Shown piece by piece: positions 45,332 to 52,981 of a stretch of 64,000 nt of DNA. How positions within the stretch are numbered: position 1 is the first letter of the stretch; every line of letters begins with the position of its first letter. Location of the stretch: positions 42,216-106,215 of the forward strand of contig NZ_LSEF01000100.1 of the NCBI RefSeq assembly GCF_001641695.1, in the 5' to 3' direction. Made by a program: the position numbers and the translations under genes. Under the pieces are notes generated by a model, which saw only the letters and a program-made list of their open reading frames with translations, did no database searches and was not told the origin of the DNA. This DNA comes from Bradyrhizobium neotropicale (GTDB taxonomy: Bacteria; Pseudomonadota; Alphaproteobacteria; Rhizobiales; Xanthobacteraceae).

Positions 45332-46696
45332 ATGAGATCGATGCTTGCGGCAACACTGATGTTCGCGGCTGCCGCAGGTGCGAACGCCCAGATGACGACG
45401 CCGCAGGTCCCCGGCACCAAGCCGAAGACGGTCCAGACCGTGCCGATCCGCCCACCCGCATTGCAGACGCCGTCCGAGACGGCGGACGCCATGGGGCCAG
45501 CGGAACGGCTGTCGCTTCAGTCCGACCTCGCCTGGGTCGGCGAGTATAACGGCGCCATCACCGGCGACGTCAGCGAGCGCATGGTCAATGCGATCAAGGA
45601 GTACCAGAAGGCCAAGGGCGGCAAGCCATCCGGCGTGCTCAATCCGCAGGAGCGCGCTGCGCTCGCGGAGACCGCACGCCGCAAGCAGGAGAGCGTCGGC
45701 TGGAAGATCGTGATGGAGCCGACCAGCGGTGCGCGGCTCGGCATTCCCGGCAAGCTGGTGCCGCAGCAGGTGACCGATGCCAACGGCTCGAAATGGACCT
45801 CGCCGACCGGCACGGTGCAGGTGCTGCTCAGCCGCCGCAAGGAAGCGAGCCCGACCACCGCAAAGCTCGCCGAGATGGAGAAGAAGGAGCCGGCCGGGCG
45901 CAAGGTCGATTACACCGTGGTGAAGCCCGACTTCATCGTTCTCTCCGGACTTCAGGGGCTGAAGAAATTTTACGTGCGCGGCACACTCAAGGGCGATGAG
46001 GTCCGCATCATGACGATCCTCTACGACCAGGCCATGGAAAACACCGTCGAGCCGGTCGTGATCGCGATGTCGAGCGCGTTCAACGCGTTTCCGTCCGGTC
46101 AGATGGCTGGACCGCCGCCGCGCAAGACCGTCGAATACGGCACCGGCATCGTCGTCAGCGATGATGGCGCGATCGTCACCGATCGTCTGGTCACCGATAG
46201 CTGCCTCGCGATTACGATCGGCGGCCACGGCAATGCCGACCGTCTCGCCGAGGACGAGGAGCACGATCTCGCGCTGCTGCACATCTACGGCGCGCGCGAC
46301 CTGAAGCCTCTCAGCCTCGCAAGCGGCGCGGCGAAGACCAGTGTCGAATTGATCGGCATCGCGGATCCGCAGAACCAGGGTGGTGCCGCCGGCGTCTCGA
46401 GTCTCAAGGCCGCGCTGGCGCCGGTCACGAGCAGCGATTCCGCGCTGTCGCCACCGCCCGCCGTCGGGTTCTCCGGCGGTCCGGCCATCGACGGCGAGGG
46501 CAAGTTCGCCGGCGTCGCCTTGTTGAAGCCGGCGATGGTCGCGGGACCTGCGACGTCGTTGCCGGCGTCACAGGCGGTGATGGTCTCCGCGGCGACGGTG
46601 CGCGATTTCCTGAAGGCGAACGGCGTTCCAGCGAATGGCACATCGACGGATGCGAAAGCCGCCGTCGTGCGCGTGATCTGCGTGCGGAAGTCGTGA
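45332..46696 (+). CDS. Exported trypsin-fold protein with peptidoglycan-binding-like region, probably catalytically dead
   Basis: A 454-residue protein with a signal peptide (MRSMLAATLMFAAAAGANA). Residues about 60-115 resemble a peptidoglycan-binding helix bundle (LQSDLAWVGEYNGAITGD..MVNAIKEYQKAKGG). The C-terminal half has a trypsin/HtrA-like pattern: GTGIVVSDDGAIVTDRLVT, DLALLHIYG, and VGFSGGPAID. In active HtrA-type enzymes the first segment ends with a catalytic His; here that place is R or L, while the Asp and Ser-Gly-Gly are kept. It is likely a pseudo-protease. The start is uncertain: ATG 45287 would add 15 residues. Confidence 0.8.
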   Translation: MRSMLAATLMFAAAAGANAQMTTPQVPGTKPKTVQTVPIRPPALQTPSETADAMGPAERLSLQSDLAWVGEYNGAITGDVSERMVNAIKEYQKAKGGKPSGVLNPQERAALAETARRKQESVGWKIVMEPTSGARLGIPGKLVPQQVTDANGSKWTSPTGTVQVLLSRRKEASPTTAKLAEMEKKEPAGRKVDYTVVKPDFIVLSGLQGLKKFYVRGTLKGDEVRIMTILYDQAMENTVEPVVIAMSSAFNAFPSGQMAGPPPRKTVEYGTGIVVSDDGAIVTDRLVTDSCLAITIGGHGNADRLAEDEEHDLALLHIYGARDLKPLSLASGAAKTSVELIGIADPQNQGGAAGVSSLKAALAPVTSSDSALSPPPAVGFSGGPAIDGEGKFAGVALLKPAMVAGPATSLPASQAVMVSAATVRDFLKANGVPANGTSTDAKAAVVRVICVRKS

Positions 46697-48376
46697 TCAG
46701 TCCAACCTGAACCTGACACCACCGCGCGCGAGGCCGCCCGAAATGCCGACCGGCGTGCCGTCGGCGCGCCAGCATGCGGCGCCGGTCATGGTGCCGTCAT
46801 CCTCGAAGGCGATGCCGTTCATGCCGCCGGCCACCGTTGCGACGGCGTCGATCTTGTGGCCCATGCTCGCGAGCTTGGTACGCACGCGCTCCGGCACGGC
46901 CTGCTCGACCTCGAGCGCATTGCCCTCGGTCCAGACCCGCGGCGCTTCGACCGCCTCCTGCAAGCTCATGCCGTGGTCGATCAGATTGACCAGCGCCTGC
47001 ATTGCGCTCGGGAAGATGCGCTTGCCGCCGGGCAGGCCGAGCGCATAGCGGAGCTTGCCGCCATTCAGCGCCATCATCGGCGACATCGAGGTGGTGACCC
47101 GCTTGCCGGGCGCCAGCGACAGCGCGTGGCCGGGACGCGGATCGAACAGGTTCATGTAATTGTTGGCGATGGCGCCCAGCCCCGGGATCAGTATCTTGGC
47201 GCCGAAGAGATTGTTGATGGTCTGGGTGGTCGCGACCACGTTGCCGAAGGAGTCCGCTGCCGTCATATGCGTGGTGTGTGCGCCCTCGAGCTGCGACACG
47301 CCGGCGCCCCAGGCCTGCGCCCGCCCCGGATCGATGGCGCGGCGGCGCTCTTCGGCATAGGCCTTCGACGTCAGCCGCTCAACGGGCACGCCGACATAGT
47401 CAGGGTCGCCGCTGGCCGCCGCGCGATCGGCGAAGGCGATCTTCAGGACTTCGGCGAGGTAATGAATGGTCTCGGGCGTCCCGAAGCCGAGGCTTGCGAT
47501 ATCGTAGCCTTCCAGGATGTTCAGCATCTCAGCGATATGCACGCCGGAGGCCGCCGGCGGCGGCGGACCCAAAATGGTCCAGCCGCGATAGTCGGCGCGG
47601 ATCGGCTGCCGCTCGACGGTCTTGTAGCCTGTGAGATCGGTGCGGCGGATGAAACCGCCGGTCTTCTCCATGTAATCGACGAGGATCTCGCCGAGCGGCC
47701 CCTCGTAGAGCGCTTTCTCGCCTTGGTCGGCGATGGTGCGCAGCGTCTCGGCATATTCGGCCTGCACCACGCGCTCGCCGACCTTCAGCGGCTCACCGTT
47801 CGGCAGGTAGATCGCCGCGATCGGCTCGTCCTTGCGCATCTCGGCGGCGCTCTCGCTGATGCATTCGTGCAGGTACGGGGTCGCCGCATAGCCGCGCGCG
47901 GCGTGCTTGATCGCGGGCTGCATGACATCGGCGAGCGACATGGTGCCGAACCGGCGCAACGTCTCGCACCAGGCCTTCAGCGAGCCCGGCACCGCAACCG
48001 CCTTCGGGCCGTTGAGATTTTCGTTGCCGACGGTATCGAACACATCATGCGCCGATCCCGGCTTGGACGTGTACGTGTCCTCCCGCACCGCCGAGGGAAC
48101 CGTGCTCTGGCCGTCGATGAAGCGATGGCTGCCGTCAGCCAGGCGAATATGGGCCATGCCGCCGCCGATGATCCCGACCATCATCGGCTCGACCACGGTC
48201 AGCGTGAACAGCGTTGCGATCGCGGCGTCGACGGCGTTGCCGCCGGCGGCGAGCATCTCGGCGCCGGCGCTGGAGGCCAGCGGATGGTTGCTGACAACCA
48301 TGCCGCGGCTCGAAAGCGCCGGCATTTTCTGGCATTCAAAGGTGGTTGCCGTCAGGTCCCGCCAATTCCTGCTCAT
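46697..48376 (-). CDS. ggt: Gamma-glutamyltransferase
   Basis: A 559-residue N-terminal nucleophile hydrolase precursor that cleaves the gamma-glutamyl bond of glutathione and similar compounds. The self-cleavage and catalytic Thr is in AHTTHMTAADSFGN. The family's opening MVVSNHPLASSAGAEML, GGNAVDAAIAT, GIIGGGMAHIRL and GPPPPAASGVH are all present. No signal peptide is visible, so it may be cytoplasmic, unlike the periplasmic E. coli enzyme. AGGGA precedes ATG 48376. Confidence 0.93.
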   Translation of the reverse strand: MSRNWRDLTATTFECQKMPALSSRGMVVSNHPLASSAGAEMLAAGGNAVDAAIATLFTLTVVEPMMVGIIGGGMAHIRLADGSHRFIDGQSTVPSAVREDTYTSKPGSAHDVFDTVGNENLNGPKAVAVPGSLKAWCETLRRFGTMSLADVMQPAIKHAARGYAATPYLHECISESAAEMRKDEPIAAIYLPNGEPLKVGERVVQAEYAETLRTIADQGEKALYEGPLGEILVDYMEKTGGFIRRTDLTGYKTVERQPIRADYRGWTILGPPPPAASGVHIAEMLNILEGYDIASLGFGTPETIHYLAEVLKIAFADRAAASGDPDYVGVPVERLTSKAYAEERRRAIDPGRAQAWGAGVSQLEGAHTTHMTAADSFGNVVATTQTINNLFGAKILIPGLGAIANNYMNLFDPRPGHALSLAPGKRVTTSMSPMMALNGGKLRYALGLPGGKRIFPSAMQALVNLIDHGMSLQEAVEAPRVWTEGNALEVEQAVPERVRTKLASMGHKIDAVATVAGGMNGIAFEDDGTMTGAACWRADGTPVGISGGLARGGVRFRLD

Positions 48377-48616
48377 GCTGCTCGTCCCTCTTGTTCGCGA
48401 CGGCGACGACATCATACGCGCAACTACGGGTCCAGTATTGGTACGGATTAGCTGGCATTCCCTGTTCTGCCATCATCCTTACCGTTGATTCGGACATCCG
48501 CGATCCCCTTTGGATCGGACCGGGCAGGTCCTGAGCAAGAAGAGCTCAGCATCGAGAAGCGATGCACGTTCGCGTGGCGTTTCCCAAGACCCAGCACTCC
48601 AAAGGATTCATCTTCC

Positions 48617-49357
48617 ATGCATACGATCGTACTGGCCACCCAAAAGGGTGGCAGCGGCAAGAGCACCCTTGCCATCGGCCTCGCGCTGGCAGCCAGGCAG
48701 GCCGGCTTCACCGTCCGCCTGATCGAGACCGACCCGCAGGGCACCCTGTCCAGCTGGCAGCGCCGCCGCAGCGATAAGGACCCTGTCGTCGAGCCGATCT
48801 ATCACGCCGCCAATATCGAGCCGCGTCTGAAGATGCTGGCCGAGAGCGGCCTCCAGCTTGCGATCGTCGACACCGCGGCGGGCCTCAGCGCCGCAACCAC
48901 CGCCGCGATCCGCCATTCAGATCTCTGCCTGATCCCGGCGCGCCCGAGCGTCGCCGACATTGAGGCGACCCTCTCGACGCTGAGCGTCGCGCGCGCCTGG
49001 AAACGGCCCTACGGCTTCGTGCTGAACCAGACGCCGATCCGAGGCCAGCGCATCGACAATGCGGCCGACGCGCTTGCCGAGGAGGCGGCGCTCGATCTCA
49101 CTGAGGTGCTCGCGCGCCCGCTGATCGTGATGCGCAACGACCACCAGGATTCGCTCGCCGCCGGCCTTGCCGTCAGCGAATTCGCGCCGAGCGGCAAGTC
49201 AGCCGAGGAGATCCGCGGCCTCTGGCGCTGGATCGCGACGCGGCTCGACCTCTCGGCCACGACCAATCTTCTCATCGATCAGGTCATCTCGGCAGCGGAC
49301 GGAATCTTGCACGTCGCCGCCGAGCGTGCGTCTGACGAGACCACACTGGCGTCCTGA
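48617..49357 (+). CDS. ParA-family ATPase (orphan)
   Basis: A 246-residue deviant-Walker ATPase. The Walker A box is KGGSGKS (residues 10-16) after TIVLATQ. The signature ETDPQGTLSSWQ follows, and the Walker B strand is LAIVDTAAG. No parB-like gene or parS-like site is seen beside it, so it is not the chromosome-partition ParA. Orphan ParAs position proteins or compete in metabolic regulation. ATG 48617; ribosome-binding site weak. The gap upstream holds nothing recognisable. Confidence 0.88.
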   Translation: MHTIVLATQKGGSGKSTLAIGLALAARQAGFTVRLIETDPQGTLSSWQRRRSDKDPVVEPIYHAANIEPRLKMLAESGLQLAIVDTAAGLSAATTAAIRHSDLCLIPARPSVADIEATLSTLSVARAWKRPYGFVLNQTPIRGQRIDNAADALAEEAALDLTEVLARPLIVMRNDHQDSLAAGLAVSEFAPSGKSAEEIRGLWRWIATRLDLSATTNLLIDQVISAADGILHVAAERASDETTLAS

Positions 49358-49493
49358 GCGGAGCGACCGCTTCAGGCGCCAAGCGCGCTCTTCCCCATCC
49401 GGTCGACGAGCCCAAGCAAAGGAGCAATCCGGCCACCAGCCCTGCCGGATTGCTTCGCTTCGTTTCTCGGAGGCTCCATCCATCCCGTCATTG

Positions 49494-49563
49494 TTGCGAG
49501 CGCAGCGAAGCAATCCAGACTATCGCCGCGGAAAGATTCTGGATTGCTTCGCTGCGCTCGCAA
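49494..49563. repeat. Long perfect inverted repeat, family B
   Basis: Arms of 26 bases (49494-49519 and 49538-49563) match perfectly and equal those at 3755-3830, while the 18-base loop differs. A degenerate third copy of one arm, GGATTGCTTCGCTTCG, lies about 50 bases upstream (49447). It fills the gap between convergent parA-like and mutM genes. Confidence 0.9.
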
Positions 49564-49628
49564 TGACGCGCGTGGTGGGCTCGTCGCCCTCGCGGAGACT
49601 CACGGCCTCTCGGCCGAGAGCTTGATCC

Positions 49629-50510
49629 TCATTTCTGACATTTCGGGCACCAGAAGGTCGACCGGCCGTTCTGGGTGAAGCGTTTCACGGTGCCGCCGCA
49701 GCCCGGCGTCTTGCAGGTCTCGCCTTCGCGGTCGTAGACCTTGAACGAGTGCTGGAAATAGCCGAGCTCGCCCGAGGTCTGGCGATGGTCGCGCAGCGAC
49801 GAGCCGCCGGCCTTGATCGCGTCATTCAGCACGGTGTGGATCGCACCCACCAGCCGCTTGGCGTGATCGGTCGGCTCGCCCCTCTTGGTCGCGAGCGTGG
49901 CCGCGATCCGCCGCGGCGACAGATGCGAGCGATGCAGCGCCTCGCACACATAGATGTTGCCAAGCCCCGCCACCACACGCTGGTCGAGCAGCGCGGCCTT
50001 CAGGCTGGTGGTCTTGCCGGCGCAGGACCTTGCCAGCATCGCCGCGTCGAATTCATTGCCGAGCGGCTCGGGGCCGAGTCCGCGCAGCAGCGGCTCCTCG
50101 TCGAGCGCGTTGCGCGCAATCACTTTCATGTAACCGAAGCGGCGCGGATCGTTGAACACGATGTCGGCGCCCGAGGACATCCGAAACAGCACGTGGTCGT
50201 GCGTCGAGTCCTTGCCGCGTGGATAGTGAAACTCGCCAGGCTGCACGTCGTTGTCCGGCTTGATGACACGAAATGAGCCCGACATGCCCAGATGCATCAA
50301 GAGCACGTCGCCGGAGGCGAGATCGGCCATGAGATATTTTGCGCGGCGGCCGAGCCCCGTGACGACCTGGCCCCGGAGCCGAGCCACGAAGTCCGGCTGA
50401 AAGGGGAAACGCAAGTCGGCCCGGCGGGCCTCGGCCTTGATGATTTTGGCGCCCTCCATGACGGGCTGGAGGCCGCGGCGGACGGTCTCGACTTCGGGCA
50501 ATTCAGGCAT
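49629..50510 (-). CDS. mutM: Formamidopyrimidine-DNA glycosylase
   Basis: A 293-residue base-excision enzyme that removes 8-oxoguanine and cuts the strand. The N-terminal PELPEVETVRRGL provides the catalytic Pro2 and Glu3. A C-terminal zinc finger of the form C-x4-C-x16-C-x2-C closes the protein (CKTPGC ... FWCPKC). Divergent from ubiE by 81 bases, the usual arrangement in alphaproteobacteria. Confidence 0.96.
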   Translation of the reverse strand: MPELPEVETVRRGLQPVMEGAKIIKAEARRADLRFPFQPDFVARLRGQVVTGLGRRAKYLMADLASGDVLLMHLGMSGSFRVIKPDNDVQPGEFHYPRGKDSTHDHVLFRMSSGADIVFNDPRRFGYMKVIARNALDEEPLLRGLGPEPLGNEFDAAMLARSCAGKTTSLKAALLDQRVVAGLGNIYVCEALHRSHLSPRRIAATLATKRGEPTDHAKRLVGAIHTVLNDAIKAGGSSLRDHRQTSGELGYFQHSFKVYDREGETCKTPGCGGTVKRFTQNGRSTFWCPKCQK

Positions 50511-50591
50511 GGTCAGGCATTCACCTTATGAGGGCAGTGTGATAGCGCCATTGCGGCGGCCGCGCTATGGTCCGCCTCGCGGAGTAGAGTA

Positions 50592-51353
50592 ATGGATCGG
50601 CCGGGCGATACCACGCATTTTGGCTTCAGGGACGTCCCCTTGGGGGACAAGCAGACGCTGGTGAACGATGTGTTTCACAGCGTCGCCTCGCGTTACGACC
50701 TGATGAACGACCTGATGTCGGGCGGCCTGCACCGGGTCTGGAAAGACATCATGATCAACACGCTCGATCCGCCCAGGAGCGACCGGCCGTTCGCGCTGCT
50801 CGACGTCGCCGGCGGCACCGGCGACATTTCCTTCCGCGCCGCCAAGGCGGCCGGGCCCGGCTTCCACGCCACCGTGTGTGACATCAACGCTGACATGCTG
50901 GCAGTAGGGCGTGAGCGCGCCGCCAAGCGGCACCTGGAGACCCAGGTCGACTTCGTCGAAGGCAATGCCGAAGCGCTGGCCTTTGGCGATCGCAGTTTTG
51001 ATGCATATACGATCGCGTTCGGCATTCGCAACGTGCCGCGGATCGATCTCGCGCTGCGCGAGGCCTATCGCGTGCTGAGGCCCGGCAGCCGCTTCCTGTG
51101 CCTGGAATTCTCGACCGTCGAGATGCCCGGGCTCGACCGCATCTATGACCTGTTCTCGTTCAAGGTCATTCCGCCGCTCGGACGGATGGTGACGGGCGAC
51201 GCCGAGTCCTATCAATATCTCGTCGAATCGATCCGCAAGTTTCCGAAGCCCAACGTCTTCGCCGACATGATCCGCGATGCCGGCTTCGCCCGCGTCAGCT
51301 GGCAGACGCTGTCCGGCGGCATCGTCGCACTGCATTCGGGCTGGCGTTTGTGA
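50592..51353 (+). CDS. ubiE: Ubiquinone/menaquinone methyltransferase UbiE
   Basis: A 253-residue SAM-dependent C-methyltransferase of ubiquinone synthesis. VNDVFHSVASRYDLMNDLMS at the N-terminus and DVAGGTGDISF (SAM motif I) are diagnostic, with IAFGIRNVPRIDLAL and FLCLEFSTVEMPGL later. The ATG at 50592 is the first good start. The TGA stop overlaps the GTG of ubiB, suggesting coupled translation. Confidence 0.95.
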   Translation: MDRPGDTTHFGFRDVPLGDKQTLVNDVFHSVASRYDLMNDLMSGGLHRVWKDIMINTLDPPRSDRPFALLDVAGGTGDISFRAAKAAGPGFHATVCDINADMLAVGRERAAKRHLETQVDFVEGNAEALAFGDRSFDAYTIAFGIRNVPRIDLALREAYRVLRPGSRFLCLEFSTVEMPGLDRIYDLFSFKVIPPLGRMVTGDAESYQYLVESIRKFPKPNVFADMIRDAGFARVSWQTLSGGIVALHSGWRL

Positions 51354-52924
51354 TCTCTGCGATTCCCCACATTGCGCGCCTGATGCGCGCTGCATTCGTG
51401 TTCGCGCGCGAGGGCGTGTTCGGCTCCGTCGACCCCAGCCTGGTGCCGCCGCCCGGCCAGCTTGCGCTGAAGCTTGCGCGGATCGTCGAGCGCCGTGGCC
51501 CCAAGCACGGACCGCGACTGTCGCGCGCGCTGACCCGGATGGGCCCGGCCTATCTCAAGCTCGGGCAATTCCTGGCAACGCGCCCCGATGTCGTCGGCGT
51601 CATCATGGCGCGCGACCTCGAAAGCCTGCAGGACCGCCTGCCGCCGTTTCCGCAGGAAGAAGCTGAAACCGCGATCTCAACGTCGCTGGAGCGTCCGCTC
51701 AAGGACGTGTTCGTGAGCTTCGGCCCCCCGGTCGCGGCCGCCTCGATCGCGCAGGTGCACCGCGGTGAGGTGCTGCGCGACGGCATCCGCAAGCCGGTCG
51801 CAATCAAGGTGCTGCGGCCGAACGTGGCCTCGCGCTTCCGCCGCGACCTCTCCGATTTCTTCTTCGTCGCGCACAAGGCCGAGACCTACTCGGCCGAGGC
51901 GCGGCGCCTGCGCCTCGTCGAGGTCATCAATACCATGTCGCGCTCGGTCGCGATGGAGATGGATCTGCGGCTGGAAGCGGCCGCGCTGTCCGAGATGGCG
52001 GAGAACACACAGGACGATCCCGACTTCCGCGTACCGACCGTCGATTGGGACCGCACCACGCACAACGTACTGACAATGGAGTGGATCGACGGCATCGCGC
52101 TGAACGATCACGTCCGCTTGCGGGAGGCGCAGGTCGACCTGCCCGATCTTGGCCGCAAGGTCATCCAGAGCTTCTTGCGGCACGCGCTGCGCGACGGCTT
52201 CTTCCATGCCGACATGCATCCGGGCAATTTGTTCCTGGACGATACGGGACGCCTCGTCGCGGTCGATTTCGGCATCATGGGCCGGTTGGGGATGAAGGAG
52301 CGGCGTTTCCTCGCCGAGATCCTGCTCGGTTTCATCACCCGCGACTATCGCCGCGTGGCGGAGGTGCATTTCGAGGCGGGCTATGTGCCCGCGCATCACT
52401 CGGTGGAGAATTTCGCGCAGGCGATCCGCGCCATCGGCGAGCCGATCCACAACCGCACGGCCGAGGAAATCTCGATGGCGCGGCTGCTCACGCTGCTGCT
52501 CGAGGTCACCGGCCTGTTCGACATGACGACGCGCCCCGAGCTGATCCTGCTGCAGAAGACCATGGTCGTGGTCGAGGGCGTGGCGCGTAACTTCGATCCC
52601 AAGCTCGACATCTGGAAGATCGCCGACCCCGTGGTGCGCGAATGGATCGAGCGCAATCTCGGCCCGCTCGGCCGGGTGCAGGGCGCGCTGGCGGGGACCG
52701 GCGACATCGCCCGCGTGCTGATGAACCTGCCCGACATCGCGGCACGCTCGGTCAAGGTGCTGGAGCAGCTCGAGACCATGACGCGGGAGGGCCTTCGGCT
52801 GTCGCCGGAGAGCATCGCGGCAATGGGCCGCAGCGAGGGCCGCAAGAACCGCTGGCGCACCGTGGCGCTCTGGATCATCGCCGCGACCTTCATCGGCATC
52901 CTGATCGCCGTCCGGAATCTGTGA
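51350..52924 (+). CDS. ubiB: Ubiquinone biosynthesis protein UbiB
   Basis: A 524-residue atypical kinase-like ATPase supporting ubiquinone synthesis. The KxGQ motif is in YLKLGQFLATRPD. The ATP-binding IAQVHRGEV and VAIKVLRPN strands and the HADMHPGN catalytic loop with following VDFGIMGR are intact. Two hydrophobic segments at the C-terminus (TVALWIIAATFIGILIAV) anchor it in the membrane. Start GTG overlapping ubiE. Its TGA lies inside the first palindrome of the ubiB-coaBC gap. Confidence 0.94.
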   Translation: MISAIPHIARLMRAAFVFAREGVFGSVDPSLVPPPGQLALKLARIVERRGPKHGPRLSRALTRMGPAYLKLGQFLATRPDVVGVIMARDLESLQDRLPPFPQEEAETAISTSLERPLKDVFVSFGPPVAAASIAQVHRGEVLRDGIRKPVAIKVLRPNVASRFRRDLSDFFFVAHKAETYSAEARRLRLVEVINTMSRSVAMEMDLRLEAAALSEMAENTQDDPDFRVPTVDWDRTTHNVLTMEWIDGIALNDHVRLREAQVDLPDLGRKVIQSFLRHALRDGFFHADMHPGNLFLDDTGRLVAVDFGIMGRLGMKERRFLAEILLGFITRDYRRVAEVHFEAGYVPAHHSVENFAQAIRAIGEPIHNRTAEEISMARLLTLLLEVTGLFDMTTRPELILLQKTMVVVEGVARNFDPKLDIWKIADPVVREWIERNLGPLGRVQGALAGTGDIARVLMNLPDIAARSVKVLEQLETMTREGLRLSPESIAAMGRSEGRKNRWRTVALWIIAATFIGILIAVRNL

Positions 52925-52962
52925 TTGCACTGCAATCACGCGGATGATAGCATCGCTATCAT
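52921..52962. promoter_or_regulatory. Tandem palindromes ahead of coaBC, candidate RHH operators
   Basis: GTGATTGCA-c-TGCAATCAC (52921-52939) and ATGATAGC-atc-GCTATCAT (52944-52962) are both perfect inverted repeats with almost no spacer. The half-site of the second, TGATAGC, resembles what I remember as the FitA antitoxin recognition half-site (TGATAGCA/TGCTATCA). The following gene begins with a FitA-like domain, so these are candidates for its own operators. Confidence 0.65.
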
Positions 52963-52981
52963 TCCGGTGCTGGAGGGCGTC

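Noticed and set aside
45242..46282. Extension of the ThiF/MoeB-like gene into a 614-codon frame
   Set aside because: The upstream part is antisense to the exported trypsin-fold gene; the GTG at 45241 with AGGAG gives the family length.
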